A stretch of 64,000 nucleotides of DNA from the NCBI GenBank assembly GCA_016785225.1, contig JAFBJZ010000940.1, positions 372,001 to 436,000 of the forward strand. The letters are read 5' to 3'. This document shows positions 9,338 to 23,790 of the stretch, piece by piece. The DNA comes from Psettodes erumei (Eukaryota > Chordata > Actinopteri > Pleuronectiformes > Psettodidae). The position numbers were made by a program, and so were the translations under genes. The notes beneath the pieces are model-generated. The model searched no databases, was not told where the DNA came from, and saw nothing but the letters and a program-made list of their open reading frames with translations. Position 1 is the first letter of the stretch; each line of letters begins with the position of its first letter.

Positions 9338-12300
9338 GCAATAACAGTTCCCGTGGTGTCGACAAACCTCCTGCAGCCCACATTCTGGATATACTTACAG
9401 TTTTGAGATTTGACGTCACAGCAGGTCTTGATGTAGAGATGAACCTTCAGCAACAACTTAACAGAAAATCATAAATTTGACTTGACATCATCATGTCCCT
9501 CAACTGAACACTTCCATCACAACTGTCCCTCTGGAGTTTACTCCGTAATGTCACAGAGTAAATCTTGTGAGATGATTAACAGTATAGGGAGGAAGAAAAA
9601 GACACATTGCTTTGTTTTTTACACGGCTCTTCTTCCCTAATAAATACCTTTAAAAATTGTATGTTTCCTGGAAAGGACATCAGCTCCAAGGGAAATTAAT
9701 TCAGGGTTTCTGTTGACCTGTAGCCAAAGCTTCAGGTCAGCTAAACAAAAAACTGTAAAACTTTAGTTGTAAATGAAAATAAAGCATATGACTTTGTACA
9801 CATGAATAACATTGTTTCTAACAAATAAAAGAATATTTATGTGGGTTTAAATGTATCTAAATTTTTTCATCCACGAAATTCTCAGACTGTTCTTAACTAT
9901 TGTGGTAACTGTCACATCATTTCCTTCATTACCTTCCTTGAATGAGTGATGTGTATTGTGTGAAATTACGTGAATTATAATGACAATTCAGGTTTCCTCC
10001 TTTTTTGGATAGCTAAACCCACTGGTCTACACCTGTGCTATCAGAAATGTGTCAGAAATTCTGATTTCTTATAAAACTTAAGTCTGACTGAGACCATCAG
10101 TGTCAGATTCAGGGTTGCAGAAATTTGAAAATGTCAAACTGAATGTGATTGTTTCCCCTCTTTTCACACTCACTGAAAACAAGATTTGAAAGGAAAAAGA
10201 CTTGTGCTACTCTAACTTGAGTCTGACTTTTGCTTTCTTGTATTAAAAACAGGATTAGAAACACTGAAGAAAGAACATATTTTGGTACATTTTATTTCTA
10301 TTTCCTGTACTGGAGTAAGAGATGACTAAAATGAACACCTGTCTATTTTGCTGAATGTATGTCACCCCTTAATATGTTTGAAAAGCCTTCCACACCATTC
10401 ATTCAGACATTTAATTATGAGTTGAAAATAAGTTGGGACGAGCTCTCGTTCGATATTGAACGTTACCAGCAGTGCAGGACGACTTTAGATAGTGACATCC
10501 TGTTCTTAGCAGAGCATGCATCCCATTACTCTCTTTGCAAAGCAATGGAAGGAAAATAAATGCTTACAATGCTGACTGGTTTTACATAAATCGGCAGTGT
10601 TTGATAGCTCATTATTTATTTAGCGGCATGAGCTGCTCCTCTATTACAACAGCTGAGGTGTACAGAGCATGAGAAATATGCAAACGTAGAGGAACAGAGG
10701 GCCTACGCAGACTGTTTATTGTCCTAGAGAGGAAGAGAGACAGGGGATGAGCTACTGGAACTGTACTAAAGTTAAATCACACACAGCCAGTGTGAAAAAA
10801 CAAACAGAAACCTCCCTTTCTTAGGTATATGTATATTTTCAGAGAGCTCACTATATGAACCTGTCATGGTTCTGCCTAAGGCTCATCTCCTGCGTCCACT
10901 GAGACACACAAAGATATAGACAGAGGTTAATTGGGCTCAGATGCGCCTCACTGTCCCGATGGGCTTGGCCTGCCTTGCCAGGGCCAGTCAGAAGTTAAGC
11001 AACTTTACCTACAAGTGTTTTAAAACTCACTAATAAATAATTATTTGTCATCACTGAGAGGAAGTTGTTGCATCTAGACAAGACACAGTGCAAAACATGA
11101 CTCCATGTAAAAAAAAAAAAAAAAGGCTTTTTTTTCACTTCAGTTTTGGGACATATGAGATGTAATGTGTTCACTGGAGGTTGTGGTAGATGAATTTTGA
11201 CCAGTTAACAGTTTTCCTGCGGTGGCAGCTCTGAGAACTGGATGCAAACTACTGGACAACAAAGGAATATTATTTATTCCATGTTCCATATCTTCCGTGG
11301 ATCATTATAAAGAACATTCTGTCGAGCTTCAATGGGTGACATGGTGCTGCAAGCCTAAAAAATGGGCCATACAACCCATAAGATATCGTAAAGAGATTTC
11401 AGAGAGGCTATGGGGAATTATAAGTTTCATCTCTTTAGTGGACATTATCATGTAGCTTTCACAAATAAAGTAAGTATGTGTTAAATTTTTGCTTTCACAG
11501 GCAAATTTGTTTTTCTATATGCAATCTGACTCACATGCACTTACTAGTATTTTGTTTCCATTACAAACCCACATAAAACCAAATGTGAGTTTAGCTGCAT
11601 GTTTTTCCAATGTGATGTTACATGTACAATTAGTGTTTACACATAAAATGTCAGCTATTCAAAAATTGCTTGTAAAAAGCACATCTATAAACCTGCAATA
11701 TAAGGTTTAAATAATTGCATCCAGTTGTCCTTGAACTGTACATGTTCAAATTTCCTGTGATTTTGAACCCTCTTAGACCTTATTGGTCCGAAAGATTTTA
11801 CCTTGACAGTTCATTTTGACACTCAATCCTCTAAAACACATTCAACCAAAGACACGCCATCTTCATCAGCTGATGGAAATGCCATGCCTTCCATGACATC
11901 TTCAGGAGAAAAGTCTCAGCCAGTCACACTGAAGCCCAACAACAATCTGTTGTATGAGCAGACACACAGAATGAAAGAACAGTGCCACAAACACCTGAGT
12001 GGATCTGAAGAGCTCTCACTGTTTTCTCTTCTTCCCTTCAGTCTTTCCAACATCTTTTGTCTCTTCCCCTCTCTCATTCTTTTCTCCCTACTTTTCTCTC
12101 TCACCCTCTCCCTGCCTCAGTGTCTTTTGAAATGTTAAGCAGCGCCCTATTTATAAATCATTGCAAGAGTAAACATAGTGGGTTAGGGGACAAATAACAA
12201 ATGCCCCATATCTACAGAGGGAAAGAGGAAAGGAAGAGGAGAGACAGTTTGAGCAAGGAAGAGAGGGGGCATTGTCTGCTCGATGGCTCCCTGTGAGGCA

Positions 12301-12647
12301 TGTCACCCAGGTTGAATAGATGAACATATCATTATCTTAACCCAGTATATGCTGATAATGACATAAGGGTGAGGGGAAAGAAAAGGAGCCATTTTGCAGT
12401 GGAACCTGTATATCTGATTTCCAGAATTATTGTTTCATTGCGAGGACATCTGGGTTTAAAGAGGGATATGTTTAGGATGCACCTGCACCTTGAGTGACTG
12501 GAATTCATTAAACTTGATTTTTTTTTCATGAACCTAGACTCATGTTGTAATGTTGCAGTGATACAAATGTGTTTTGCATACAAAACCTTTTGAACTTCCC
12601 TTTAGAAACTACTAATTATTCCTTCAGTGACTATTGAATGAAATGCT
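7350..12647. other. Intergenic DNA, no gene seen
   Basis: Mostly unique-looking A/T-rich sequence with a compound microsatellite at 9292-9337 and an A17 run near 11109. The stretch 10400-10720 has no repeat character and fairly mixed composition, so it could be a conserved non-coding element, which cannot be tested here. Short open frames show no domain. Confidence 0.6.
9292..9337. repeat. Compound (ATGT)n(GT)n(AT)n microsatellite
   Basis: Three adjoining simple-repeat blocks in sequence order ATGT, GT, AT. Confidence 0.95.
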
Positions 12648-12900
12648 CTCAAAGGTTCTTTATTGTCACATGCCCTAGATAAAAGATATCAGTGCAATTG
12701 AAATCTTAGTTCACTATGTCTCTCTACTGGCATTGTATAAAAGAAAACATATTTACAATATATACACAATATATACTAAAAATACAAAAGAATAAAAAAA
12801 CAGTATCGGCTCTTGGAGAGCAAATCAGTGCTTGCATGTTCCCAACTTAACAGCACTACCAGTAAGCAAATCATGTGGGTGAATTTCGTTGTGTTTATCC
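12648..12900 (-). mobile_element. LINE 3'-end fragment (L2/Rex1-like tail)
   Basis: The plus strand reads TCAAAGGTTCTTTATTGTCA. Its reverse complement, TGACAATAAAGAACCTTTGA, closely resembles the 3' end of the long LINE at 39.69 kb (GACAATAAAGAACCTTGAA). This is a short 3' fragment without coding sequence. The inner boundary is approximate. Confidence 0.5.
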
Positions 12901-15900
12901 TTTTCCTTATTAGAATTCAGTCTCACTAATGACTTTAAATTCACTAATAAACTACAATACACACTTTACGTTGTTCTTCCATGAATTGATCGTTCTGTTG
13001 TACTGTAGTGCAATAGCTCTGGCAACAGGAGAATGTTCCGCCATGTGAATAATGGTCTGTCACCTCTCAAAAGAAAAGGCAGAAGAAGTGCGGCACTCAA
13101 GTGTTGCAAAACCGTTCAGGAAGGAATTTGGGGTAAATGACTAGGTGTAGTAAGAGTAGTAACCGCAGAGATTGCTGGTGTGATTTTGGATAGGCAGTGA
13201 CAAATGATATTATCCTGCTAATAAGGTCCCTTTTGAGAAATAAAAGTTCATATTAGCCTATAAAAACTGATGTAAGTCAAATTAAGCTAAATAAATGATT
13301 AGAAATGAGTTAAGCAAAAGTAAAATGATTGGAAGCATTTAATATTCTCCACCAGCATGAGTCAGGACATCAGGGAATAAAAGAAAGGGGTTTTGTGTTT
13401 GTGGAAGAAATCAGGCAAACAAACAGCGATGACTCATTGGCCATGAGTCAGTGCATTCGGTGTGTAACGTAGCAGTGATGCAGATGTGCACATGTAGTTA
13501 AGCAAAAGGACAAATTTTAGTCAGGGGGAAGTCATAACAAAACAGTTTCACTGCGGTAAAAGCAGATCATGCATTGTGGTGGTTAACTCTGATGCCCTGG
13601 AGGATACAGCAAAGTGATGTGGAATTGCACCAGTGGGAAAACCCCCCCCAAACAATAAAGAGAGTAGACTCATGTGTGGGCACTCCACAATCTCAGCATA
13701 AAGAAAAGGTCAGTTTCTTCTCTATGATATAGATTCCTGAAGTCAAGTAATCCAAGAACAAGTCAGATCAGACCGCATGAAAGACTTGTGTGTGATTGGG
13801 ATTTTCTACTACAATAAATGTTTTTGGCAGCATCACACAGCCTGCAGCTTCAAAGTCAAGTCAACGCTTTCTGGTTAAAACCCATCAACTGCCTCTGCAG
13901 AAATGATTTAGGGATTCAGTTTAATCTTCTCACAACCCACTTGTTGGGTCTCAGCCCAGCAAGTGTCTGATAAGCACTGCTTTCGAGCTGCGTTCTCCAG
14001 ATATTCTCATAGTTAAAGACCCTGGAAAAGATGTTCCTTTTTGGGGGAACACCCAAGGACTCACACTATTTTGTGCAAATAACACTTTTTTGGCTGATTT
14101 ATTGCATAATGATGTGATTTTATCATGGCTTTTCTTCAAATTTAGCTTGATTTTGAGCATGTTTTATCCAATGCTGAATTACAGAATGGTTCTTTTAAAG
14201 GAAGAAATAATATGTCCTCCTACTTAGAAGTCAATGCTCCTCTGCATTTTAAATCAATTCATATTTCAGCTGAGGCATGAGCATCCCTGAAACAGTCAGA
14301 AGTCCTTCCAAATGTTTCTGCAAAATGATCATCTATCTGACCCCCAAGACTTCTCATCTATTTTTCCTCACGCTGGAGACACACAAGAACATTATCAGGC
14401 CATCTTATACCCTGACATTTGGAAGGGAGATCCTGATCTGAGGCTTTGCTGGGGTTGACGATCTGAAAAGATTATCTGCTGCCGATGTGTGACGGGGTTA
14501 CAGATTCGCTCTTGACTTACTGACCAGAGCTGCACAATTAATAATTTCAAAGAAATGACAGTCCTGAAAAAGTTCAGAGAAACAGCATTTCAGTGGCCAT
14601 GTTAGTAATGTGAGTCTGTAGTTTAAGTGTCTTATTAGATTTTTAAAGTGAAGGTTAAAGCCCAACTGTGAGAAATGGTGATTCTAATTAGGTCAAAAGG
14701 AACAATAAATTGCAGTTTACACTTGGATTGTTTTACATGAACAAAAATGAATCCCACCAAAATAATTCATAAAATGCTGTAACCTCAAAGGAGTAAGTCT
14801 GCCCCTATATTTCTGAGTGCCGTTATAATTTAATTTAAAGCAAATATAGTAAAGTTTTCAGGCCTGATTTAATAAAAATGACTCAAATGACATTTCCATC
14901 TGTGACTTTTTTCATTTTCAAAGGAGGAATTGTTTTTATTGACACATGAATTCTAAAGGAGTTTTTCATATGTAGCCTTTGACTGTTCATGGACTGAAAT
15001 AAAATAATAAACAGAACAGACATTCAAACATCCAAACACTTGAACAGATGCCATATTACAGCATGCAGTCTCATAACCAGACTGGATTACAACAGAAATG
15101 ATGACTTGATAAATATTAGGCAGATTAGGTATACAGTACATGTTAGAAAACTGATCATCTGAGTGTTCCAGTGCTGCTGTTAGATACCTTTTACCTGTTA
15201 AAGACCTTTTGATATTGATAATTAATTATGATGCTACTTTTCACTATATTCACAAATTTTACAGACAGAAAAATGAAGCTAAAAAATAGCTGACAGATTA
15301 AGTGACCACTGAAATGTGTATTTATTGTACCCCTTGAATGACTTTCCATTTAGTCTCACTTCATTCATTCAGCCTGATATAGTGTTCATGTCTGCCAGGT
15401 ATATGCAGGTATACAGTGTTTACACACATCCAGGTGAGTTCATTTAGTGCATACAGTACCTACTTTCAAATACACAGACAAGCTGCAGGCAGCGGCCAAC
15501 AGAGACAACACTATTGGTTATTTTATGCATCCACCCAGCTGATGTAATGTTAAGTTGACATGGAAGCTGTGGTAGTGACTGCTAGGAGGATCTTCACATT
15601 TCCCACAATGATGATAAAAAGTCAACTCAAGTTATTCCATCTGTTTGTGGACTTACAGCAGCATCAACAGTTGCTTGTTGCCATTTTTCATAGCTGTAAT
15701 CACATAGTGGGCTAGCTGTGTTGCCCAGCCTGTGGAAACAGCAATGGGTACATCAGACATATTTGAACTGCTGAGAAAAATCAAACAAGATGTATTAAAA
15801 AATCCAAACAAAAAAATACTATTTTTCAATGAAACAGTGAAGATTTGTGGTCACAGTCAGGAGAACTTGAGTTTTTCCTTTAGGTGACCACCCAATCAAG

Positions 15901-18900
15901 GCTTTAAAAAGACTGGTGTCAGCACATAACCTTCATTTGGGAAATACACTTAATTTTGGCTCTCAAATGCATCACCCAGCTTTGTGTACTTCCTATTTAT
16001 TGCATATAACTGTACATTTTTGCAGCTAATTTAACATAAACGATTCTGTATTTCATCTGTTCAATTTTCTCACTCATCAGCTCAGTATGAAGTCTGTTTT
16101 ATGCTTCTCAAATCTGTCTAAAACACTGGAATTAAAATATGCTTAATTAAAGCGCTGAATTGTTGAATTGAAATGTCTCAGTTAAATAGCTACAGTGGAC
16201 CACCCCACCTCTCTGTCACTGTCTCTCTGCCTCACTCATCCAACAATTGCCTGAATACCTCGATAAAGTTCTAATAACCTATATTTCGGAGTCAAGTATA
16301 TCTGTCACACTGGTAATTACCATATCAGTCTCTTCATCATCAGTCTCTTAAATTCAAATTTACATTATCACTAAAAATCCCACTGCTATAACTGTCTTAT
16401 TTAAATGCAGTGACACTCTTCTTAATCATGCTGCGCTCCTCTCCCCATCCTCTCCTTTTAACACTTCATATATGAATCAATTTTATATCGTCCCCAAATG
16501 TCTCACTTAACTGCAACTGCCAGCTCCTTAACCAACCCCTTTACGCTCTGGACAACCGCAGAGTTCCTACATCAGCAGAAACAATGACGGCATCTGTTTT
16601 ATTTGTAAGTAGTGCATCACATCAAATATTAACAACATGCCCGCCGGAGAAGAGCACGAGCTGCTTTGTAGTTGCGACTTGACGATGCGGGTGAGGAAAT
16701 TGAGTTGGAAGGGCCGGTGTTTTCTGTTTGAAGAGGGGGGCTTGTAATCAGTGTCGGGGTTGATTAGGGCAAGATGGGCTGGTGATGAATCGCCCATCAC
16801 AAAGAGCTGCAGAGTTGGGTGGGGATGTTTAGCATTTTGATCATTACATCATGATGTCTACATTCAAGTCCTTCACCTAAAGCAGCTCTGACTTAATACA
16901 GGATAGAAAAAAATGAATGTTGGCCAGATGCAGTAGGTTCGAAGTTAAACGTGTAAGGTTGTGTTAGGATCATGCTCTTGTTTGTTTCTGGAATATATAC
17001 TGAGTATGTGTGATTACTTACAACCCACATATATATATAAACACCAGAAGTGCACTGTTAAGCACACATAGCATAGCATTAAAAAACATTGGTTGCCATT
17101 GGTCGCCAAAATACTGTAAGACCAATTTCTTCATGGCTGCTTATAGTGTGTCAGTTCCTAATGGCTCATGCATACGTGTCTTATTGTTTTCTGCAATTGA
17201 GAAGATACATTGTAACAAGTAGAAAGCATCCCCTAATGTATTTACTGAGGAAATGGACCGGGCCAAATCATCAGAATGACCTGTGTCCAAGAGTGTAATC
17301 ATGGCAGGGAGGAAAGGGGGTCACGTCAGTCATTTATCTTCTTAAAAGAGGGTCTGTTGATGTGGGAATAAATTGTGTCTGACGTGCTCAAAGTGGCTCA
17401 AAGTAAACACATTGACTTTTAGAAAGTGTAGCTTTTGACTTGCCCACAGTTGAGCATGATGGCATGTGAATATTGCTAAATAAAGCATAAAATACAGATA
17501 GCGTTGTTTTGTTCATTGTTTTGATGAATGCAGGTAACTGAATCTCAATGTCGCACCAGCATCAGGTGAAAAATTCACAATTCACTACACAAAAAAGTCA
17601 AGAAAATGTCATTCCAAAAATGACATGAGCAAAATTCTGGGCATTTCCAAAGCCAATTTACTGTATAGTAATCATCAGAGTCTGTACTAAACCTTGTGCC
17701 AGTCTGTCCAGCAGATGTTGAGATATGTCCTGAGATATTTGAGCATTTTACATGGTACTATCACTAGATTAACAGTTTTAGAGCCACAGCACAATAGAAA
17801 CTTAATGAAGGAATGTCTGTTCATCGCTTGAGTTAATGAATGTGAGATTTACCTGGAGTTCTCACTTTTACTTAAAAGCTTCAACCTATGAGTGTTGTGT
17901 GGTACCAGAAATGTGATTTGGTCAAAACTACAGAGATCATCAAACTAATCTTTTGTAAGAGCAATGTGAAAATATGGAGTGAGCACTGAATTTGAACAAG
18001 TCTGGGGGTGTGACTCAATAACTGAAGATGAGTTCAAATGAAAGGGGGCATCAACAACACCCCAGTGACACTACCTTAGCAGGTAATGATAGGAGAAGGG
18101 TGAGATGGGCGTGTTTTGCAAGCAAGTCTACAATCAGAATACGGCAAGGGAAAAAAGAATATGAAGATAAGTGGTGCAGTGAGAATTTTAACTGCATTGA
18201 TTACATTTCCCTTTTACTATGTTATGGGAGAAATTATGAAAATGCTCAGTGAAAACAGCAGACACACACAGGTATGACTAAAGCAGCAGGTGGGTGTGCA
18301 TATTTTACATGCTTTACATTCAGGAGTATGCAGGTTTGTTCTATCTGTTGCCAGACAACAACATCCACCATGCTTTGCGAAAGCACAGACATTCAGCATA
18401 GAAACTACTATGATACTCAGGATGCTGGAACATAGGATTCAGCATATTGGAATATTTTTGTGAACCAAGGATCTAAGAAAGTGTCAACGACTAAATCGTA
18501 ACATCATAAAGGTCCAGCTGCTCTGAAATTGAAGTAATGACTACATTGACTTTTATGATGATTTCTTAATGCTTTTATGTCTCTTTATCAGCTTTCAGAA
18601 CAGTTAGAATTTAAGGTGGCAAGGATTCAAACAAAAACACATTTTGAAGGATTGTAATCCATGCTGACTCAGTAACGTAATGAAGTTCCCATTGGCTTTG
18701 TGGCCAGGTCATTCTGCAAATCTTACTGCCATGATTCCATTTAGGAACCACTGCAATAGAGGGGAACATTTTTTTTTATTTGTCACAAAAACATATTATA
18801 GGTATTAATACTTGATTATTTCTGATAAATTATTGAATATTTTTTTCATAGTCCAGATTTTGATACTACAATAAGTGATTTTTTGGGTAAATATTAAAAG

Positions 18901-19675
18901 CAATGTTTTCACTCTCATTATGGGTTATGAGTGCAAACTGCAAAAATGCCAAAAAAAGTGAAAATAAATAAAAGACAGCAACCATAGACAGACATCCAAA
19001 CACTGACTCATATGCAAAGAAAATCAACCATGTCTGCCATAATCGCAGTGACGCACAGTACTTTTCAAATCATGTATGGATAAACAAGCTGGAATGCATA
19101 AAATCTACACAAATACAAAACCTCATCGCAAAACATTTACATTAAACACATACACACTTTTTACCCCTCTTTCATTTGTGTAGACATTGTGATTGGATGA
19201 ACATCAAGTTTGTAAAGAGCTGCAAGGTGCTGATTTGTTTATTTGTTCATCTTCCCATTTGCACAAATTCTAGTCCCATCTTGCATCAGCATGGCCTGTC
19301 AATAAAAATGGAAATCTCTGTGGGCATGTCATACAGCAGACATCAGGAATGGACAGGAGGAGGGAGTCATGTGGAGAAGGACAGATTAAAGGTGAGCGGT
19401 TAGGATAAATGCATGAGTAAAGTTAAGAAATAACAATGAGACCTTGTAAAGATGTTTATACCTCACTGCCTTTAATCTGAGCTGGTACAGAAAGACTGAG
19501 TTTTTTATGCTCTTTTTAGAAGTATGGAAATTCATTGGGGACAAACTTTTTAATTGTCAGTAAAAAGAAATGGGTTTATTTTATTTTTTATCATGCAAGT
19601 ATATTTTAAAAGAATAGTCCTAAATTATTATCTTTGTTGATGGCAATATCAATCTCTAAATTACATTTGGTGCCG
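12901..19675. other. Intergenic DNA, no gene seen
   Basis: A/T-rich sequence without long frames, recognisable domains or clear mobile elements. A slightly G/C-richer stretch at about 16560-16800 is unassigned. Confidence 0.6.
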
Positions 19676-19716
19676 GAGTCAGGATGTGTTTAGCCTAGCT
19701 TAGCATTAAGAATGTA
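19676..19716 (+). repeat. Fragment of a fish interspersed repeat (TAGCTTAGCATTAAG type)
   Basis: Contains TAGCCTAGCTTAGCATTAAG, a phrase seen in many fish interspersed repeats. The reverse complement of 30749-30804 carries AGCTTAGCATTAAGACTGGA, so the two look like copies of one family in opposite orientation. Confidence 0.4.
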
Positions 19717-19742
19717 ACCAACTTGATACACAGTCATGAGGG

Positions 19743-19800
19743 TGATACTGACCTCCTCATTCAGTGGTCTTTCTGACAGTGAATGAGGCGGTCAGTATCA
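19743..19800. repeat. Inverted repeat / RNA hairpin candidate
   Basis: Two 21-base arms (19743-19763 and 19780-19800) are complementary at 20 of 21 positions around a 16-base loop. The first arm begins TGATACTGACC. The stem can extend by one G-T wobble and one G-C pair. It could be a small inverted-repeat transposon remnant or a hairpin RNA. No known microRNA is recognised. Confidence 0.6.
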
Positions 19801-22800
19801 TCAAGGTCAGAGTGGGGAATTATCTTAAGTCACTATTAATCACAACCACTTCATTTCATTACAGCTACAACAGTGGATTTCAGAATGCCATGTACTACAC
19901 TGTGGTGTTTCTTACTTAGTGAATAAGCAGTAGTGAACTATGGCAGGATATGTTTCCTGCCAGTCAAATGGTAGTATGAGAGGATGCTGGAGTAAAAGAG
20001 AGTTATTCTGCATCTCTCAGCTTTCCCAGATGAAGTCAATCTGAGATCTACATAGATCTACGGGGAATCAAGTAGGATCTACCGTTGAGTGTTTTGCAGG
20101 TCAAAAGGTTCCCAAGGGACTCAATCTGGGATTTGCTGAAATTCATGTCAGTTAAAATAAAGACAGGGCTTTGGGAATTATGTCAGCTTGGTTGAGTTAT
20201 CCATGAAATCCAACCTGGGAAACATATGGCACATTGGGGAATTAAACAAAGTGTCTGCAGGGATTCTGACATGAGATTCCCAACAAGCTTTAGTTTCCGC
20301 CATGTATGAAATGCTAATGGAAGGATTACAACTGATTAATTGTGGCCTACCAAACAAAATGAGTAGACAGAGTTGGAGCGCATTACATGCAGGGTGCTGC
20401 ATGATATCTCATTGTTGGTCAAAGTGTGTGCTCACTCTGGAGTGGGTTATTAGAAGTCTGGCACATTACCTTCTCTAATTCAGATCATTTGCCCAGGGGA
20501 ACAGTGCTGTTCATACTGAGTGATCCATATCAACACCACGACTGTCAAATTGAAGCAAAACTGCAGGGTTACAACCTGGATCTCATTTTTGCAATCATTG
20601 TTAAAGACTATTACACATGAAATTTGCTCATTAACAGTTTGTACCAACATCTAAAACCAAAGCACACAAGTATGTGTTCCACTGAAATGTTCGCTTTTAT
20701 CAAACTATCTAAGCCAGAGTGATGTGTAAAGTAAAGTAATAACAAATGCTGGTATCGACAAAGGTAGGTTGAACCTAAAAGGAAAAAGAAGACTTCAAGA
20801 ATGATGGAGACAGAGGCTACAGCTCAAAAGCTAATAAACCTAAAACATATAAAATAAATCTTGATATTGATGGGAAACATCATGTGGTCGGGGAGGGTTC
20901 AGAAAAGACAAATCATAGGAAACATGGAAACCCTTTTTTGGCATTGAGAGATTTTGAACAGCTCTAACTCAGGCTGCTACCAACATACTTTCAGGTCATT
21001 TTAATAAGTAAGAAACTTACTGAGCAAAAATGACTTTGACTGCCATCTTAATGAAAGTTCTTTAATGAAGAAAAATCAGATTGACAATGCTGGCAGTCAG
21101 GAAGTCCTGCTGAAAACAATGGAACATGACAGGAACAAAAACAGACAATCTGACACTGAATGGGGACACAGTGCTTGTATAAGTACTGGCAGAGAAACTG
21201 GTAACAGGTAGGTGTAACCAATGTGCCAGCGTTAAAGATGATGATAAAATTGGCTTATGAAGCATCAACAATACTTTCTATTTTCTTACCTGCATAAGAA
21301 AGCATTAGGGAGAAAAATAATTCCCCCATGAACACAAAAAATCAATAATCTTCTGTTGGAGTGATGACTACATTTTGTATTGTAGAATTCTGCAGATATT
21401 GTTGATCTGTTAGGTTGTGTAGAGTCAGTGGAGAGCAATGATTTTTTTGAAAGAGAATGAATTTGTTGCTTTTGCATTAAATTTAGCAGATCAAGCCTGC
21501 TTTGTATCTTAGAAATATTTTCCTTGTCTACTTTCACAGTTTGTTCTTGACCTAAAAATTGCTTTTATCTGCCTCCTCCATCTGTGTGCATAAGTGTATG
21601 GCAGGAATTTTCTATTTAAGAGAGCAAAGATCACATCCACACACACACACACACACACACAGAAACAACACACAACAGTGAAGCCAGATGATTGAAAGGT
21701 CAACTCTGCGCTCTAATAGCTTTGACTTGTTGGCATTTTCTGTCCAGCCTTGGAGAAAATAGAGGGATTAGAACACACACCCACACTGAACCTACATATG
21801 ATCTTAACCCCAGACATATTCAGTCATTTCCAGACACACAATGCTGAGATACATATGGAGATGAACACCCTCGCAGGGAGTGCAGGGAGTACAGACACTC
21901 ATATAAGGCCTGACTTTAAACTTTACATCAAATAAACAGTAGGTCATTATTTGCAATGTTGTTCAAGCAGACTTTGAACCATTCCAATGGTTCTTTTAAG
22001 GAAGGAAATCTGTGGCGCCAATGCAGCAAACTCAGAAATGCCTTGGCCATGTCTCACAATTTAATTATTTGCTATATTAATATATGATACTTCAGAAAAC
22101 CACTGACAGTGATGGAGAGGCAGAGAGAGACAGAAGCACTTCCCCGCTGCTCTTTCTCCTTCGATGGATCACAGTAACTGAAATGTCAAATCAAACATCA
22201 GCGTTAAATACTGAAGTGCCTGCGAGTCGCTTTCTGTTGTCTCCCGCTGCTGGAGTGTGACTTATCATTCTGCCAAAAAGGAAGACATCGAAAGACAGTT
22301 CCAGATATGTGTTGGAATGATGAGAGGTTTGAGTAGGTAATACATTATCTGCGTGAGCGCTTGTCAGGCTAATCAGTCCTCTCAATCATTTACCTTTAGA
22401 AGTATACAAATGAGCTGATACTGAGATATGACCCAGTGTCTGCAAACTTGTCCTGTTAGTGACTGAGCTGATGGCCTGGTTGTTAGACATGAAGCGGTTC
22501 ACACACATGGGAAATCAGAAGTGCGTGTAGCTGTTCTCAACAGCAATGCTTGAAGGTGGAGTAAAAAGCTGACCGTCACATTATGAGACGTTACAATTCT
22601 CACTTCCCCATAACTGGCCAGTAAATGGTGTGAAGCAGGTGTGAACATCTGAAAGTCACTGAAATGGTCAGACAGGATGCAGTTATTTTCTATATCAACA
22701 AAGCTATTTGTTATTACATTTATATTTCAGTCACTTGCACGGTGAAAAATCAGTGAAAAGAAAACTTCACATATTACAGGAATTTAAAATCTTGATATTT

Positions 22801-23519
22801 CAGAAGATGTAAACAGCGAATGGTGAGCATTTTTAAGTATAAAAGACTTTCTTTTGACTTAATGAAATGATTCATTCCCAAATTGTACCTGCATGCGTAC
22901 ATGCATGTACACATTGGTACAGGCCTTGAATATTTGCATCTGCTCTTTATCCCGCTCACATCCTCTTCTACTGCTCGACACAGACTGATTTGTTAAGATG
23001 GATATTTTTGGATGTTGATGCACTTTATTAAGAACTAAATGTAGAACCTGTCCCTTTGAAGTAATGATGAGAAACAGCTTCCCTGCGATCACTACAAAGG
23101 AAAACAAAACGTCAGTCTCTTTCCTGACTCTCAAATCTCCCTCTCTCCATTTGATGTATTCTACCGGGGGGGTCCCACCTCCAGTAGGAGGCTTCACAGC
23201 AGCCCCGTCGCTTCTTTCCTCCTCTCAGTCCCTCCTGTCAAAATCTTCCATCTACTGTCTTTCATTCCTCTTCCTTGATCCCCGGTGTGCTGTCAACAGG
23301 TCCCAGCACAGAGTGGGTGTCTCCGCACCCTGTCATTTGAATGAAACACCACTTATTTCTCCCCTGTGACAACTATGCCCCCCCAACTCACACTGCATAT
23401 TCTTTTTATAACTTTCTTTCACTTTCTAGGATTTTCACTGTGACTGAGTGCTGATATGCTGCACTACTGTACAGAGCCATAACATCAAATTGATCTGCCT
23501 CTGTATTTACTTTTTTGGC
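19801..23519. other. Intergenic DNA, no gene seen
   Basis: No supported gene. One CA microsatellite is present (21638-21660). The remaining sequence has no recognisable transposon ends. Confidence 0.6.
21638..21660. repeat. (CA)n microsatellite
   Basis: About 11 CA units. Confidence 0.9.
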
Positions 23520-23790
23520 TGTATTCTCCATCCATCCATTTTCAGTACCACTTTGCTGGAGCCAATCCCAGCTGACATTTGGCAAGGGTGGGGTACTCCC
23601 TGGACAGGTCACAGGTCTATCACAGGACTGACACATGAAGACAAACAACAATTCACACCGACAGGGAATTTAGAGTCACCAATCAACCTAACCCTCATGT
23701 TTTTGGGGGAGTGGGAGGAAGGCACAGAAGGACACAGAGAGACACCTTCTTTTTGCATTGCACCACCATGCTGCCTTGGTTGTATTCTAA
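23520..23790 (+). repeat. Fish interspersed repeat of CCATCCATCC type, copy 1
   Basis: Begins TCCATCCATCCATTTTCAGT and continues with GAGCCAATCCCAGCTGACAT, then TCACAGGACTGACACATGA, TTTAGAGTCACCAATCAACC and GAGTGGGAGGAAGG. This order of phrases is a very common repeat in teleost genomes; I am not certain of its family (possibly derived from an RTE-type LINE). Copy 2 is at 57.3 kb in the same orientation. Confidence 0.75.

Noticed and set aside
17608..17630. Small inverted repeat ATGTCATT/AATGACAT
   Set aside because: Eight-base arms in A/T-rich DNA are expected by chance in a window of this size.
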